DNA of 6,233 bases, from positions 1-6,233 of the forward strand of contig MZGM01000130.1 of NCBI GenBank assembly GCA_002085035.1, written 5' to 3'. Positions 1 through 5,870 of the stretch are shown here, in pieces. The translations under genes and the position numbers were made by a program. Every line of letters begins with the position of its first letter. Position 1 is the first letter of the stretch. The notes beneath the pieces are model-generated. The model made no database searches, was not told the DNA's origin, and saw nothing but the letters and a program-made list of their open reading frames with translations. Origin of the DNA: Candidatus Zhuqueibacterota bacterium 4484_219. Lineage in GTDB: Bacteria; Zhuqueibacterota; JdFR-76; 4484-219.

Positions 1-59
1 TATCAGCCATTTGCGCACATAAAGATCAGCTCAAAAAATAGGCTAATGGCGTAAAAATT

Positions 60-76
60 TTGGCACGATGTTTGAG
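60..76 (+). promoter_or_regulatory. Candidate sigma-54 (RpoN) type -24/-12 promoter
   Basis: TTGGCACGA (60-68), three bases, then TTGAG (72-76). The known sigma-54 consensus is roughly YTGGCACGrNNNTTGCW. The -24 half matches fully, and the distance from GG (62-63) to the -12 dinucleotide (74-75) is the required 10 bases. The -12 dinucleotide is GA instead of the near-invariant GC, which is the main weakness. A start site around 86-88 would leave a leader of about 70 bases before the lipoprotein gene at 157. No activator binding site was identified with confidence. Confidence 0.35.
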
Positions 77-142
77 TTATTCAAAGGCAAAAGTCAATTG
101 GCAGAGGGCCCTCAACAGTAAATAATTGAATCATTCACAAAA

Positions 143-149
143 AGGAGGT
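143..149 (+). promoter_or_regulatory. Strong ribosome binding site for the 157 start
   Basis: AGGAGGT lies 7 bases before the ATG at 157. It is a near-perfect anti-16S match at optimal distance and fixes the start of the lipoprotein gene. Confidence 0.85.
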
Positions 150-156
150 AGAAACA

Positions 157-1074
157 ATGAAAGAGAGATTATTTTGGCAGACGGTAGTTGTGGTTTCGAT
201 GGCTGCAGTTCTGGCAGCGAGTTGTTTCAAGAATCCAATAGAGCCGGTATTGAGCAGTGACGAAGAAGCTATTCGTGCCGAATTTGAGGCGAATTTGGAT
301 TATTTCGCAGTTGAAGGGATAAATGACGATGGTGCATTGCCCACCTCATACGAGTCCGATACATTTTCCAAAAGTTTTGATTTGATTGAACCGTTAAAAT
401 TTGGACGCAAAGGGCACTTCCGCCTGGAAGCTTTCCAAGTTAATTTTCCGGAACCCGGTTTAGCTATTGTTACCGTGAAGTATTCTTTTGATGGTAGATT
501 TATGATTTTGACTCCTGATTCTGTTTACAACAAGCCGATGGCTAATACCATCTTACGACGAGCTGTTTTCCGCAAAATAGAAAATGCTGAGAACTCCAAG
601 CGTAGATGGCGACTGCGAGCAATCTCGGGCAGTGAAGCAGTTTCCGATGGTCTTTGTACTATCGACTTTGATAGTGTAAGCATCCAGGACCAAAAAGGTA
701 ACAAGTGGACTATTACTGATCCGTTGACTTTTTATCGCAATCTGGATGAGATCCCCACTTTCGAACCCGACGATTCTGTTTTTGTGTACGTTACGGTATT
801 CAATAGCCAGGAGGATTCGGAACAACCTGGCACTACAGTATTATTGCGGTATCGTAATGATAGAGGCATGCATCGAGCACGTACTCCCTTTAATGATGAA
901 GGCGTCTACCCTGATCTTGTCGCTGGCGACGGTTTGTATTCTGGTGTGTGGAAAGTGCATCATCGCAAAGGGATCTTTCATGCTTTTGTAGATGCCATTG
1001 ACAATGATACTATCTACACCGATGATAGGCCTTACAATTCCCGCGTCTGGGGAATCCCTTATATTGTAGAATAA
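157..1074 (+). CDS. Exported lipoprotein with Ig-like C-terminal domain
   Basis: 305 residues, start fixed by AGGAGGT seven bases upstream. The N-terminus (K2, R4, then a hydrophobic stretch 8-22) ends in LAASC with Cys23, a plausible though not ideal lipobox because Ala rather than Leu/Val is at -3. Residues about 36-162 look like a compact alpha+beta domain starting with an acidic amphipathic helix and ending RWRLRAISG; this pattern resembles NTF2/SnoaL-like folds, but that is an inference. Residues about 166-305 look like an all-beta Ig-like domain with the motif NDEGxxPDLxxGDGLYSGxW (246-265), an Asp/Gly loop often seen in beta-sandwich domains of FCB-group secreted proteins. No catalytic motif is seen. 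It sits 68 bases before the giant repeat protein, so the two are probably co-expressed and may work together at the cell surface. The specific function is unknown. Confidence 0.85.
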   Translation: MKERLFWQTVVVVSMAAVLAASCFKNPIEPVLSSDEEAIRAEFEANLDYFAVEGINDDGALPTSYESDTFSKSFDLIEPLKFGRKGHFRLEAFQVNFPEPGLAIVTVKYSFDGRFMILTPDSVYNKPMANTILRRAVFRKIENAENSKRRWRLRAISGSEAVSDGLCTIDFDSVSIQDQKGNKWTITDPLTFYRNLDEIPTFEPDDSVFVYVTVFNSQEDSEQPGTTVLLRYRNDRGMHRARTPFNDEGVYPDLVAGDGLYSGVWKVHHRKGIFHAFVDAIDNDTIYTDDRPYNSRVWGIPYIVE

Positions 1075-1085
1075 CAAATCACACT

Positions 1086-1110
1086 GGGGGAGTTCGAAAT
1101 ATACTTCCCC
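1086..1110 (+). other. Intergenic hairpin between the first two genes
   Basis: GGGGGAGT (1086-1093) pairs with ACTTCCCC (1103-1110) around a 9-base loop: eight pairs including one G-U. No T run follows (TTAAAC), so it is not a convincing intrinsic terminator. It could be an mRNA-processing or stability element, or a weak attenuator that sets the ratio of lipoprotein to large repeat protein. Confidence 0.4.
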
Positions 1111-1129
1111 TTAAACATCAAATAATTAG

Positions 1130-1135
1130 AGGAGG
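1130..1135 (+). promoter_or_regulatory. Strong ribosome binding site for the 1143 start
   Basis: AGGAGG, 7 bases before the ATG at 1143. With the equally strong site of the preceding gene, this suggests both proteins are made at high level. Confidence 0.85.
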
Positions 1136-1142
1136 AATTGTC

Positions 1143-4100
1143 ATGAAAGGAAAAGTATTTAGTTGGATGTTGTTGGTAGCACTTTGTTTGACTTTGACCG
1201 GGATATCCTATGCTCAATCCGAGGCTTTGCTTGTAATTCCGGAACAGGCACAGGTGCTACCTGGTGGGAGCGTCAAGTTTGACGTGCAACTTTTTGGTTT
1301 GGACGGTGTGGCTTTAGCAGTGGAGGAGATCCAATGGAGTGTAGATCCGGATACTTTGGGAGATATTGCCGACGATGGCTTTTTTATCGCTGGAAACAAG
1401 CCTGGTAAAGGAAAAGTAATTGCTACAGCGCAATTCATGGGCAGAACTCTACGAGGCGAAGCGGAAATTCAGGTAGGAGTGATCGACAGAGCAGTAAAGC
1501 TTATCATTCAGCCCAAGCTGGCTGTATTGAGTGTTAGTGAACAACTTCAGTTTACCGCGAAGGTAGTTGGGCCCACAGGAGTTCCTCTTCCTGAGGTAAA
1601 AATTGAGTGGAATGTGGACCCTGAGGAACTGGGCACAATTGATCAAAATGGACTTTTCACCGCTGGAACGAAACTGGGTCATGGTAAGGTTATTGCCTCT
1701 GCCCGAATATTTGGCGAACGGTTAGAGGACGTTGCTCGAGTTATTGTGGGACCCAAGCCTAATTGTGCCATTGCCGGGATGGTATCTGATGAAGATGACC
1801 TATCGCCTATTGCTGATGCAACTATCTCTGCACATCGCATTGGTTTGATTCATTGGGTCCAACGTACTCAATCGCAAGCCGATGGTACTTACCTTTTAAA
1901 TAATTTAATCCCAGGTCTCTATGTAGTCAGGGCACAAAAAGCAGGCTACATTACTGAATTCTATCAGGACGTGCGGTATTTTAATGAGGCAACTCCTTTA
2001 CAGCTTACCGAAGGTGATACTTTACAAGATATTGATTTTCATCTCAATCATGGTGGAGCAATTAGCGGAATGATTTTCAACGCCGATACCACCGATACAC
2101 TTGGTGCTGCTCATGTAACTGCCGAACTTGTGGTAAATCGAAAGATTAAATTCCATGCACTTTCCAATGAAGACGGCAGTTACTTGATTCAAGGGTTGTC
2201 TACAGGAACTTACGTGGTGTCGGCAAGTAAAGCTGGCTACAAGAGGGAATATTATCAGGATGTTACTAATTTTGCAGATGCTACTCATATTTCTGTAACT
2301 GAGCCAGATACAGTAGGTGATATTGATCTGACACTGGAAATAGCCAGTGCTATTGTTGGTCAGGTGGTTTCGGAGGAAACTGGTCTACCAATAGCTCGTG
2401 CCAGAGTATCAGCTTGGCGATTGTACGCGGTTTGTACCCACTGTCGTCCTATAGCATCCACGTTGACCGATGATGAGGGCAATTATGTTCTTCCTGTACG
2501 GCAAGGTAAGTATTTTGTTACGGCTACAGCCGAAGGTTTTGCCCGTGAATTTTACCAGGAGGCTTCCGATCCTCGAGATGCTGATCTAGTTGAAGTATTG
2601 GAGAATCAACATACTACTGGGATCGATTTCAGTCTCTTGCCTCTGAGCACAATCTCAGGAATCGTCACAGAGGAAATTACCGATACCCCAATTGCCGGAG
2701 CGGAGGTTATTGCCTTTCCAGCTATCAATACAGTTAGGGCTTATCGTGAGCCATATCGTGTTACCACCAATGAAGATGGTACCTATTTGATTCCAAATGT
2801 GCGTCCTGGAACTTACATCTTGAAGGCTAAAGCCAAAGATTATTTGCCAGAGTTCTATGAAGAGGCAGAGAAATTAGCAGATGCTAAACCAGTGCAGGTG
2901 GGCTTAAATGAGCAGATAGAAAACATTAACTTTACCCTATTGAAGGGTGGTGTCATTACCGGGGTTGTGGTCAATGAATTAGACAATCAACCAATTTCTC
3001 ATGCGCTGGTGGTAGCTAAGTTGATTGGGCGGCCCTATAAAAAGAGAGCATTAACCAATGATGATGGTACTTATGAAATTGCTGGGTTGGTAGCTGGTTC
3101 CTACCATGTAATGGCAGTGGCAAAAGGCTATGAAAAGGAATTTTACGACAATGAGCCTGATGTAATTCATGCAGATTCAGTTGAAGTTGTACCACCGGAA
3201 GTGAAGAGCGATATCGATTTTAGCTTAACACCTGTGCCAGCCAATGAAGGTGCTATTGCAGGATTTGTGGTGGATAAAAAAACCATGCTGCCTATTACAG
3301 GGGCTTTTGTGATGGCAATACCTATTCGACCTACCGGCATACCTCATTGGGATGTTACCGGGCCGCTTGGCCATTACAAAATAAGTGGATTGCACACTGG
3401 TAAATACATTGTGATGTGCTGGGCCGCTGGTTACATTGGCCAGTTCTATGACAATAAACATAATTGGAAAAGTGCTGATCCGGTTTGGGTCGAATCGCCT
3501 AATACTACTACTGGGATTGACTTTATGCTGCGACCAAAGTGGCGCGGGCCATACAGAATTCGAGGACGAATTATGGCACGAGACAATAATCAACCACTGG
3601 GAAATGTATTTGTCTATGCAACTTCGTCCGAAGGAGTGGTAGGATTTGCTGTTAGTGATGAAGATGGCTATTACGAAATCCCCGAAGTGCCAGCTGGTAA
3701 TTATCAATTAGTGGCTGTGACATATGGCTACGTTCAGGATAATGACAATGATCCGAATACCAGCGATTCACTATCAGTCTCACTCCAAGACAACCAAGAT
3801 GAAACCGATGCAAATATCACTATGGATTTTGATGAGACCGCTGATGTTTCAGAGCCTTCATCTGGAGATATTACGCCTTCACACTTTGAGCTCTCCCAAA
3901 ATTACCCGAACCCGTTTAATCCTGAAACCACTATTCACTATCAAATTTCGGAACAGGGAATTGTCTCGTTGAAAATTTACAATCTTTTGGGTCAAGAGGT
4001 AAAATTACTACTGGAGAAGAAACAGGCACCAGGAGTCTATTCGCTTAAATGGAATGGGATGAATAACTTAGGACTGAGCGTGCCCTCCGGTGTTTACTTC

Positions 4101-4172
4101 TTAAGCATTGAAGTGAAAAATGATAAAGGAGTTGTTTTTTCTCAAATAAAGAAGATGACTTTGTTGCGGTAA
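1143..4172 (+). CDS. Large secreted modular protein: Ig-like domains, seven carboxypeptidase-regulatory-like repeats, C-terminal sorting domain
   Basis: 1009 residues. A Sec signal peptide (1-24, ISYA|Q) is followed by two tandem bacterial Ig-like (BIG2-type) domains at about 28-112 and 118-204, sharing WxVDPxxLGxI, the G(F/L)FxAG loop and GKVIA. Seven carboxypeptidase-regulatory-like beta-sandwich repeats follow at about 207-302, 305-400, 403-499, 502-600, 603-696, 703-798 and 804-896. Each typically has an AIxGxV start, a DGTY turn, G(T/S)Y and AxGY, then a distinctive tail EFYxx...A(D/T)xxxV...IDFxL. An acidic linker (about 866-912) leads to the C-terminal domain (913-1009) with YPNPFNPETTI, IYNLLGQEV and PSGVYFL, ending in basic-hydrophobic residues. 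That domain is the FlgD-like/type-A secretion tail linked to type IX secretion in FCB bacteria. The protein is probably surface-attached or released, with an adhesive or carbohydrate-binding role; no peptidase domain or catalytic residues are present. Repeat 6 has lost the DG turn (PLGHY), and repeat 7 lacks the EFYxx tail. Confidence 0.92.
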   Translation: MKGKVFSWMLLVALCLTLTGISYAQSEALLVIPEQAQVLPGGSVKFDVQLFGLDGVALAVEEIQWSVDPDTLGDIADDGFFIAGNKPGKGKVIATAQFMGRTLRGEAEIQVGVIDRAVKLIIQPKLAVLSVSEQLQFTAKVVGPTGVPLPEVKIEWNVDPEELGTIDQNGLFTAGTKLGHGKVIASARIFGERLEDVARVIVGPKPNCAIAGMVSDEDDLSPIADATISAHRIGLIHWVQRTQSQADGTYLLNNLIPGLYVVRAQKAGYITEFYQDVRYFNEATPLQLTEGDTLQDIDFHLNHGGAISGMIFNADTTDTLGAAHVTAELVVNRKIKFHALSNEDGSYLIQGLSTGTYVVSASKAGYKREYYQDVTNFADATHISVTEPDTVGDIDLTLEIASAIVGQVVSEETGLPIARARVSAWRLYAVCTHCRPIASTLTDDEGNYVLPVRQGKYFVTATAEGFAREFYQEASDPRDADLVEVLENQHTTGIDFSLLPLSTISGIVTEEITDTPIAGAEVIAFPAINTVRAYREPYRVTTNEDGTYLIPNVRPGTYILKAKAKDYLPEFYEEAEKLADAKPVQVGLNEQIENINFTLLKGGVITGVVVNELDNQPISHALVVAKLIGRPYKKRALTNDDGTYEIAGLVAGSYHVMAVAKGYEKEFYDNEPDVIHADSVEVVPPEVKSDIDFSLTPVPANEGAIAGFVVDKKTMLPITGAFVMAIPIRPTGIPHWDVTGPLGHYKISGLHTGKYIVMCWAAGYIGQFYDNKHNWKSADPVWVESPNTTTGIDFMLRPKWRGPYRIRGRIMARDNNQPLGNVFVYATSSEGVVGFAVSDEDGYYEIPEVPAGNYQLVAVTYGYVQDNDNDPNTSDSLSVSLQDNQDETDANITMDFDETADVSEPSSGDITPSHFELSQNYPNPFNPETTIHYQISEQGIVSLKIYNLLGQEVKLLLEKKQAPGVYSLKWNGMNNLGLSVPSGVYFLSIEVKNDKGVVFSQIKKMTLLR

Positions 4173-4191
4173 GAAATGGAGATGAGAAGAT

Positions 4192-4228
4192 GGAACAAGG
4201 TGGGCTATTCAGATAGCCCCCTTGTTCC
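4192..4228 (+). terminator. Terminator-like 16-bp hairpin after the large repeat protein
   Basis: GGAACAAGG (4192-4200) and GGGCTAT (4202-4208) pair with ATAGCCC (4213-4219) and CCTTGTTCC (4220-4228). The result is a 16-bp stem with one bulged T (4201) and a TCAG loop. It begins 19 bases after the TAA at 4170-4172. Only TAAATTTAAA follows instead of a clean T run, so termination may be Rho-assisted or partial, or the structure may protect the mRNA 3' end. It separates the two transcription units. Confidence 0.65.
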
Positions 4229-4240
4229 TAAATTTAAAGG

Positions 4241-4267
4241 TTGACAATATTGAATTTTCTATTTAAT
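4241..4267 (+). promoter_or_regulatory. Candidate sigma-70 type promoter for the second gene cluster
   Basis: A perfect -35 hexamer TTGACA (4241-4246) lies 12 bases after the hairpin. TTTAAT (4262-4267), a 5/6 match to the -10 box, follows after a short 15-base spacer; a second TTTAAT (4267-4272) would give 20. Neither spacing is ideal. The predicted start site near 4274 falls within the ribosome binding site of the next gene, leaving almost no leader. The location after a terminator is sensible, but the match is only suggestive. Confidence 0.3.
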
Positions 4268-4282
4268 TTAATAGGACAAAAG

Positions 4283-4579
4283 ATGCGATTGTTCAAGATC
4301 ATTTTAGTGGTTATTACCTTTGCTTTGCTGGGGGCTTGTGCAGCCCATACAGTTTATGTACGTCGGCCTCCACCGCCCCTGATTGTGGAAGTCAAACCAT
4401 TGCCACCTTACCCACGTGCAGTCTGGATTTCTGGCCACTGGCGTTGGGACCATAGACATCGTCGCTATGTTTGGGTCGCTGGTCATTGGCGAAAGGCTCC
4501 ACCTGGACGAGTATGGGTGAATGGTTTTTGGGAAAAGACCCCCAGTGGTTGGATTTGGGTCAAAGGTTATTGGCGATAA
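4283..4579 (+). CDS. Small lipoprotein with four WxxGxW repeats
   Basis: 98 residues from ATG 4283, preceded by AGGA (4273-4276) at 6 bases. The frame also opens further upstream at a TTG (4241), but that start would bury the signal peptide and has no ribosome binding site. Residues 1-18 are a short lipoprotein signal with the classic lipobox L16-G17-A18-C19. A proline-rich stretch (about 29-44, RRPPPP and LPPYP) follows. Four copies of the motif come next: WISGHW (48-53), WVAGHW (64-69), WVNGFW (78-83) and WVKGYW (92-97), at spacings of 16, 14 and 14 residues. These match the known WxxGxW (YXWXXGHW) repeat family of small bacterial envelope proteins, whose function is not established. The mature part is very basic and tryptophan-rich, suggesting binding to a polymer or membrane surface (inference). 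It heads a closely spaced cluster with the helical repeat gene 20 bases downstream. Confidence 0.85.
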   Translation: MRLFKIILVVITFALLGACAAHTVYVRRPPPPLIVEVKPLPPYPRAVWISGHWRWDHRHRRYVWVAGHWRKAPPGRVWVNGFWEKTPSGWIWVKGYWR

Positions 4580-4599
4580 TTTAATGTGTATTCTTAATA

Positions 4600-4794
4600 A
4601 TGATGAAACGCCGAAAAATAAAATTGCTCTTAAGCTTAACCATCGGTGGACTTATGTTGAGTTGGGCTGTCTGGAGTTGGGCTCAACATCCAGTGTCTCC
4701 ACGCGATACCAGACAGTGGCTTCAACAGCTAGATCAAAAGTTAGAGTTTAAGCAGAACGATTGTTACATAAGGCTAAAGATAATCGTAAGTTAG
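4600..4794 (+). CDS. N-terminal fragment (signal peptide) of a frameshifted helical repeat protein
   Basis: 64 residues if read to its own stop, starting at ATG 4600 or the adjacent ATG 4603; no clear ribosome binding site precedes either. Residues 3-6 are basic (KRRK), a hydrophobic core spans about 8-27, and the likely signal peptidase site is SWA|Q near residue 28. The following segment, QWLQQLDQKLEFK (39-51), is amphipathic helix. From about residue 52 the sequence (NDCYIRLKIIVS) loses that character and stops. The reading frame one base back continues the helix as AERLLHKAKD and stays open to 5870. The fragment is therefore best read as the 5' end of the gene at 4761-5870, separated by a single-base indel. 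If joined, the product would be about 423 residues with an N-terminal export signal. Confidence 0.6.
   Translation: MMKRRKIKLLLSLTIGGLMLSWAVWSWAQHPVSPRDTRQWLQQLDQKLEFKQNDCYIRLKIIVS
4750..4760 (+). other. Probable frameshift site joining two fragments of one gene
   Basis: Frame 1 reads ...LEFK up to 4752. The frame starting with GCA at 4752 reads AERLLHKAKD and continues to 5870, but is closed just upstream by TAA at 4749-4751. Adding one A to the AA pair at 4750-4751 (TTTAAGC becoming TTTAAAGC) restores one uninterrupted frame reading LEFKAERLLHKAKD. This pattern fits a one-base deletion in a short homopolymer, either a real mutation or a sequencing/assembly error. Confidence 0.7.
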
Positions 4795-5870
4795 CAATTA
4801 CAGCATATAAGAACCAAAACTATCGCAAAGCAGTCGAGCTGTTTCGAGTAGCAATTTTTTTGGTTCAGAAAACTCAAACGATACTAAAAGGACATCCAAC
4901 TGCCCTTACGTCAACACTGGATGAAGAAAAAGCAAATTTTAAGGATTTACTACAAAAAGCTCAAAGATTGCTGGATGGGAAACGTGATGTAGTGGAAAGA
5001 GATCTGCTTCGTCAAGCGCTTGCTCAACAGCAGAAAGCAGAAAGGTCTCTTGCTCGTAATGATATTAAAGGTGCTATTAATCACTACCGCTGGGCAACTC
5101 GTTTGCTGCTTAGGATAATTAGCATGGTAGAAAAAGCTGAACAGAATATGCAACAAATAGCAGCAAATGAACTACAGCTTACCAGGGAATTGTTGCAAGC
5201 TGGAGGAAAGGATTTGTCCCCATCTGTTAGCAGGATTTACAAAAAAGCTGAACAAGTGTACCGCGATGCTGAAATAGCATTTCAGAATCGTAAATATTCT
5301 CAAGCTGCAAAAAAAGCACAAGTAGCTCGTCGTTTATTACATCGAAGTACTCAGATTGGAGAAATTTCTCAACAGGGTTTTGACAAACGTTTGGAGGATG
5401 AAATCGCTGCAGTTCGCCATCTGCTGGAGTCTTTACGCAATCAAGCGACTACAACCGACGATAAAGAGATTAATCTTTACTATCGTATTGCTCAGAATCA
5501 CCTGCAATTCAGTCAACGGGCTTTTGACAAAGGTAATTACCGCCTGGCAACAGTAGAATTGTTGGTAGCTGCCCGCATGAGCTATTCGTTGCAATCTATG
5601 CTATCAAAGCAAGGCGAAGAAAGCCATTCGGCTGAATTTTTAGCAGAGAAGATTTCGACACTTGAGCAACAGTTGGAAAAGGTTAATTTGGCTTTACAGC
5701 AAAGTCAGCAATCGCAATTGGAGTATTTGTCTCGACTGGCCCAGCAGATGTTGCAAACCGCAAAAACTTCGATGGCAAATCGGCAGTGGCATATAGCGTG
5801 GGATAGCATTCAAATCGCTTCTCAACTGCTGCAAAAAATGCAAAATAGCTTGCACACGAATTCTGAATGA
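4761..5870 (+). CDS. Exported alpha-helical repeat protein (C-terminal part after frameshift)
   Basis: 369 residues counted from TTG 4761, but this start lacks a ribosome binding site and the first in-frame ATG is only at 5124, so the true start is probably at 4600 through a frameshift near 4750. The sequence is almost entirely helical, rich in Gln, Ala, Leu, Lys and Arg. Five copies of a TPR-like helix-turn-helix motif, roughly A-x-x-x-x-x-(Y/W/I)-x-x-A followed by a helix ending A-x-x-L/xL, occur at about 15-37 (KNQNYRKAVELF), 96-119 (LARNDIKGAINHY), 173-195 (FQNRKYSQAAKKA), 254-276 (FDKGNYRLATVEL) and 338-358 (MANRQWHIAWDSI), near-regularly about 80 residues apart. The segments between are long helices, probably coiled coil (for example 298-330). 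No enzyme motif is seen. By analogy with TPR-type proteins it may be a periplasmic scaffold; function unknown. Its stop overlaps the next gene's ATG. Confidence 0.75.
   Translation: MLHKAKDNRKLAITAYKNQNYRKAVELFRVAIFLVQKTQTILKGHPTALTSTLDEEKANFKDLLQKAQRLLDGKRDVVERDLLRQALAQQQKAERSLARNDIKGAINHYRWATRLLLRIISMVEKAEQNMQQIAANELQLTRELLQAGGKDLSPSVSRIYKKAEQVYRDAEIAFQNRKYSQAAKKAQVARRLLHRSTQIGEISQQGFDKRLEDEIAAVRHLLESLRNQATTTDDKEINLYYRIAQNHLQFSQRAFDKGNYRLATVELLVAARMSYSLQSMLSKQGEESHSAEFLAEKISTLEQQLEKVNLALQQSQQSQLEYLSRLAQQMLQTAKTSMANRQWHIAWDSIQIASQLLQKMQNSLHTNSE

Larger units (their letters stand above)
1..156. other. Leader region upstream of the first lipoprotein gene
   Basis: No complete gene is visible here. 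Frame 1 is open from the left edge to a TAA at 52-54 (17 codons), which could be the tail of an upstream gene, but it is too short to judge. The rest is AT-rich and holds a sigma-54-like element (60-76), a perfect 10-base palindrome GAGGGCCCTC (104-113), an 11-base imperfect-centre palindrome TGAATCATTCA (127-137) and the ribosome binding site of the next gene. The layout fits a promoter and 5' leader. Confidence 0.5.

Noticed and set aside
1..54. Tail of an upstream gene in frame 1
   Set aside because: Only 17 codons are open, with no recognisable C-terminal signature; a stretch this short can be open by chance.
2433..2447. Cytochrome c haem-binding motif
   Set aside because: The sequence is CTHCR, and haem attachment needs CxxCH.
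3225..3707. 160-codon open frame on the minus strand
   Set aside because: It lies wholly inside the repeat protein and is opposite strongly domain-structured coding sequence. It has a biased composition with no recognisable domain, so it is a shadow frame.
1761..3830. The repeat array as a DNA-level tandem repeat or CRISPR-like array
   Set aside because: The periodicity is in protein sequence. The DNA copies are too diverged, and there are no short identical repeats with spacers.
3436..3972. Short plus-strand open frames within the large protein gene
   Set aside because: They overlap repeats 6-7 and the acidic linker in another frame, have no ribosome binding sites and show no protein-like features.
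4241..4282. Upstream TTG start giving a 112-residue WxxGxW protein
   Set aside because: It adds a hydrophobic stretch before the basic-plus-lipobox signal and has no convincing ribosome binding site. ATG 4283 has AGGA at 6 bases and a textbook lipoprotein signal. The TTG is better read as part of TTGACA.
4738..4758. Programmed -1 frameshifting as the explanation of the split gene
   Set aside because: No classical X-XXY-YYZ slippery heptamer is in the proper frame. The receiving frame has a stop at 4749-4751, so slippage would have to occur exactly at the AAG codon, where re-pairing is poor. A one-base indel is simpler.
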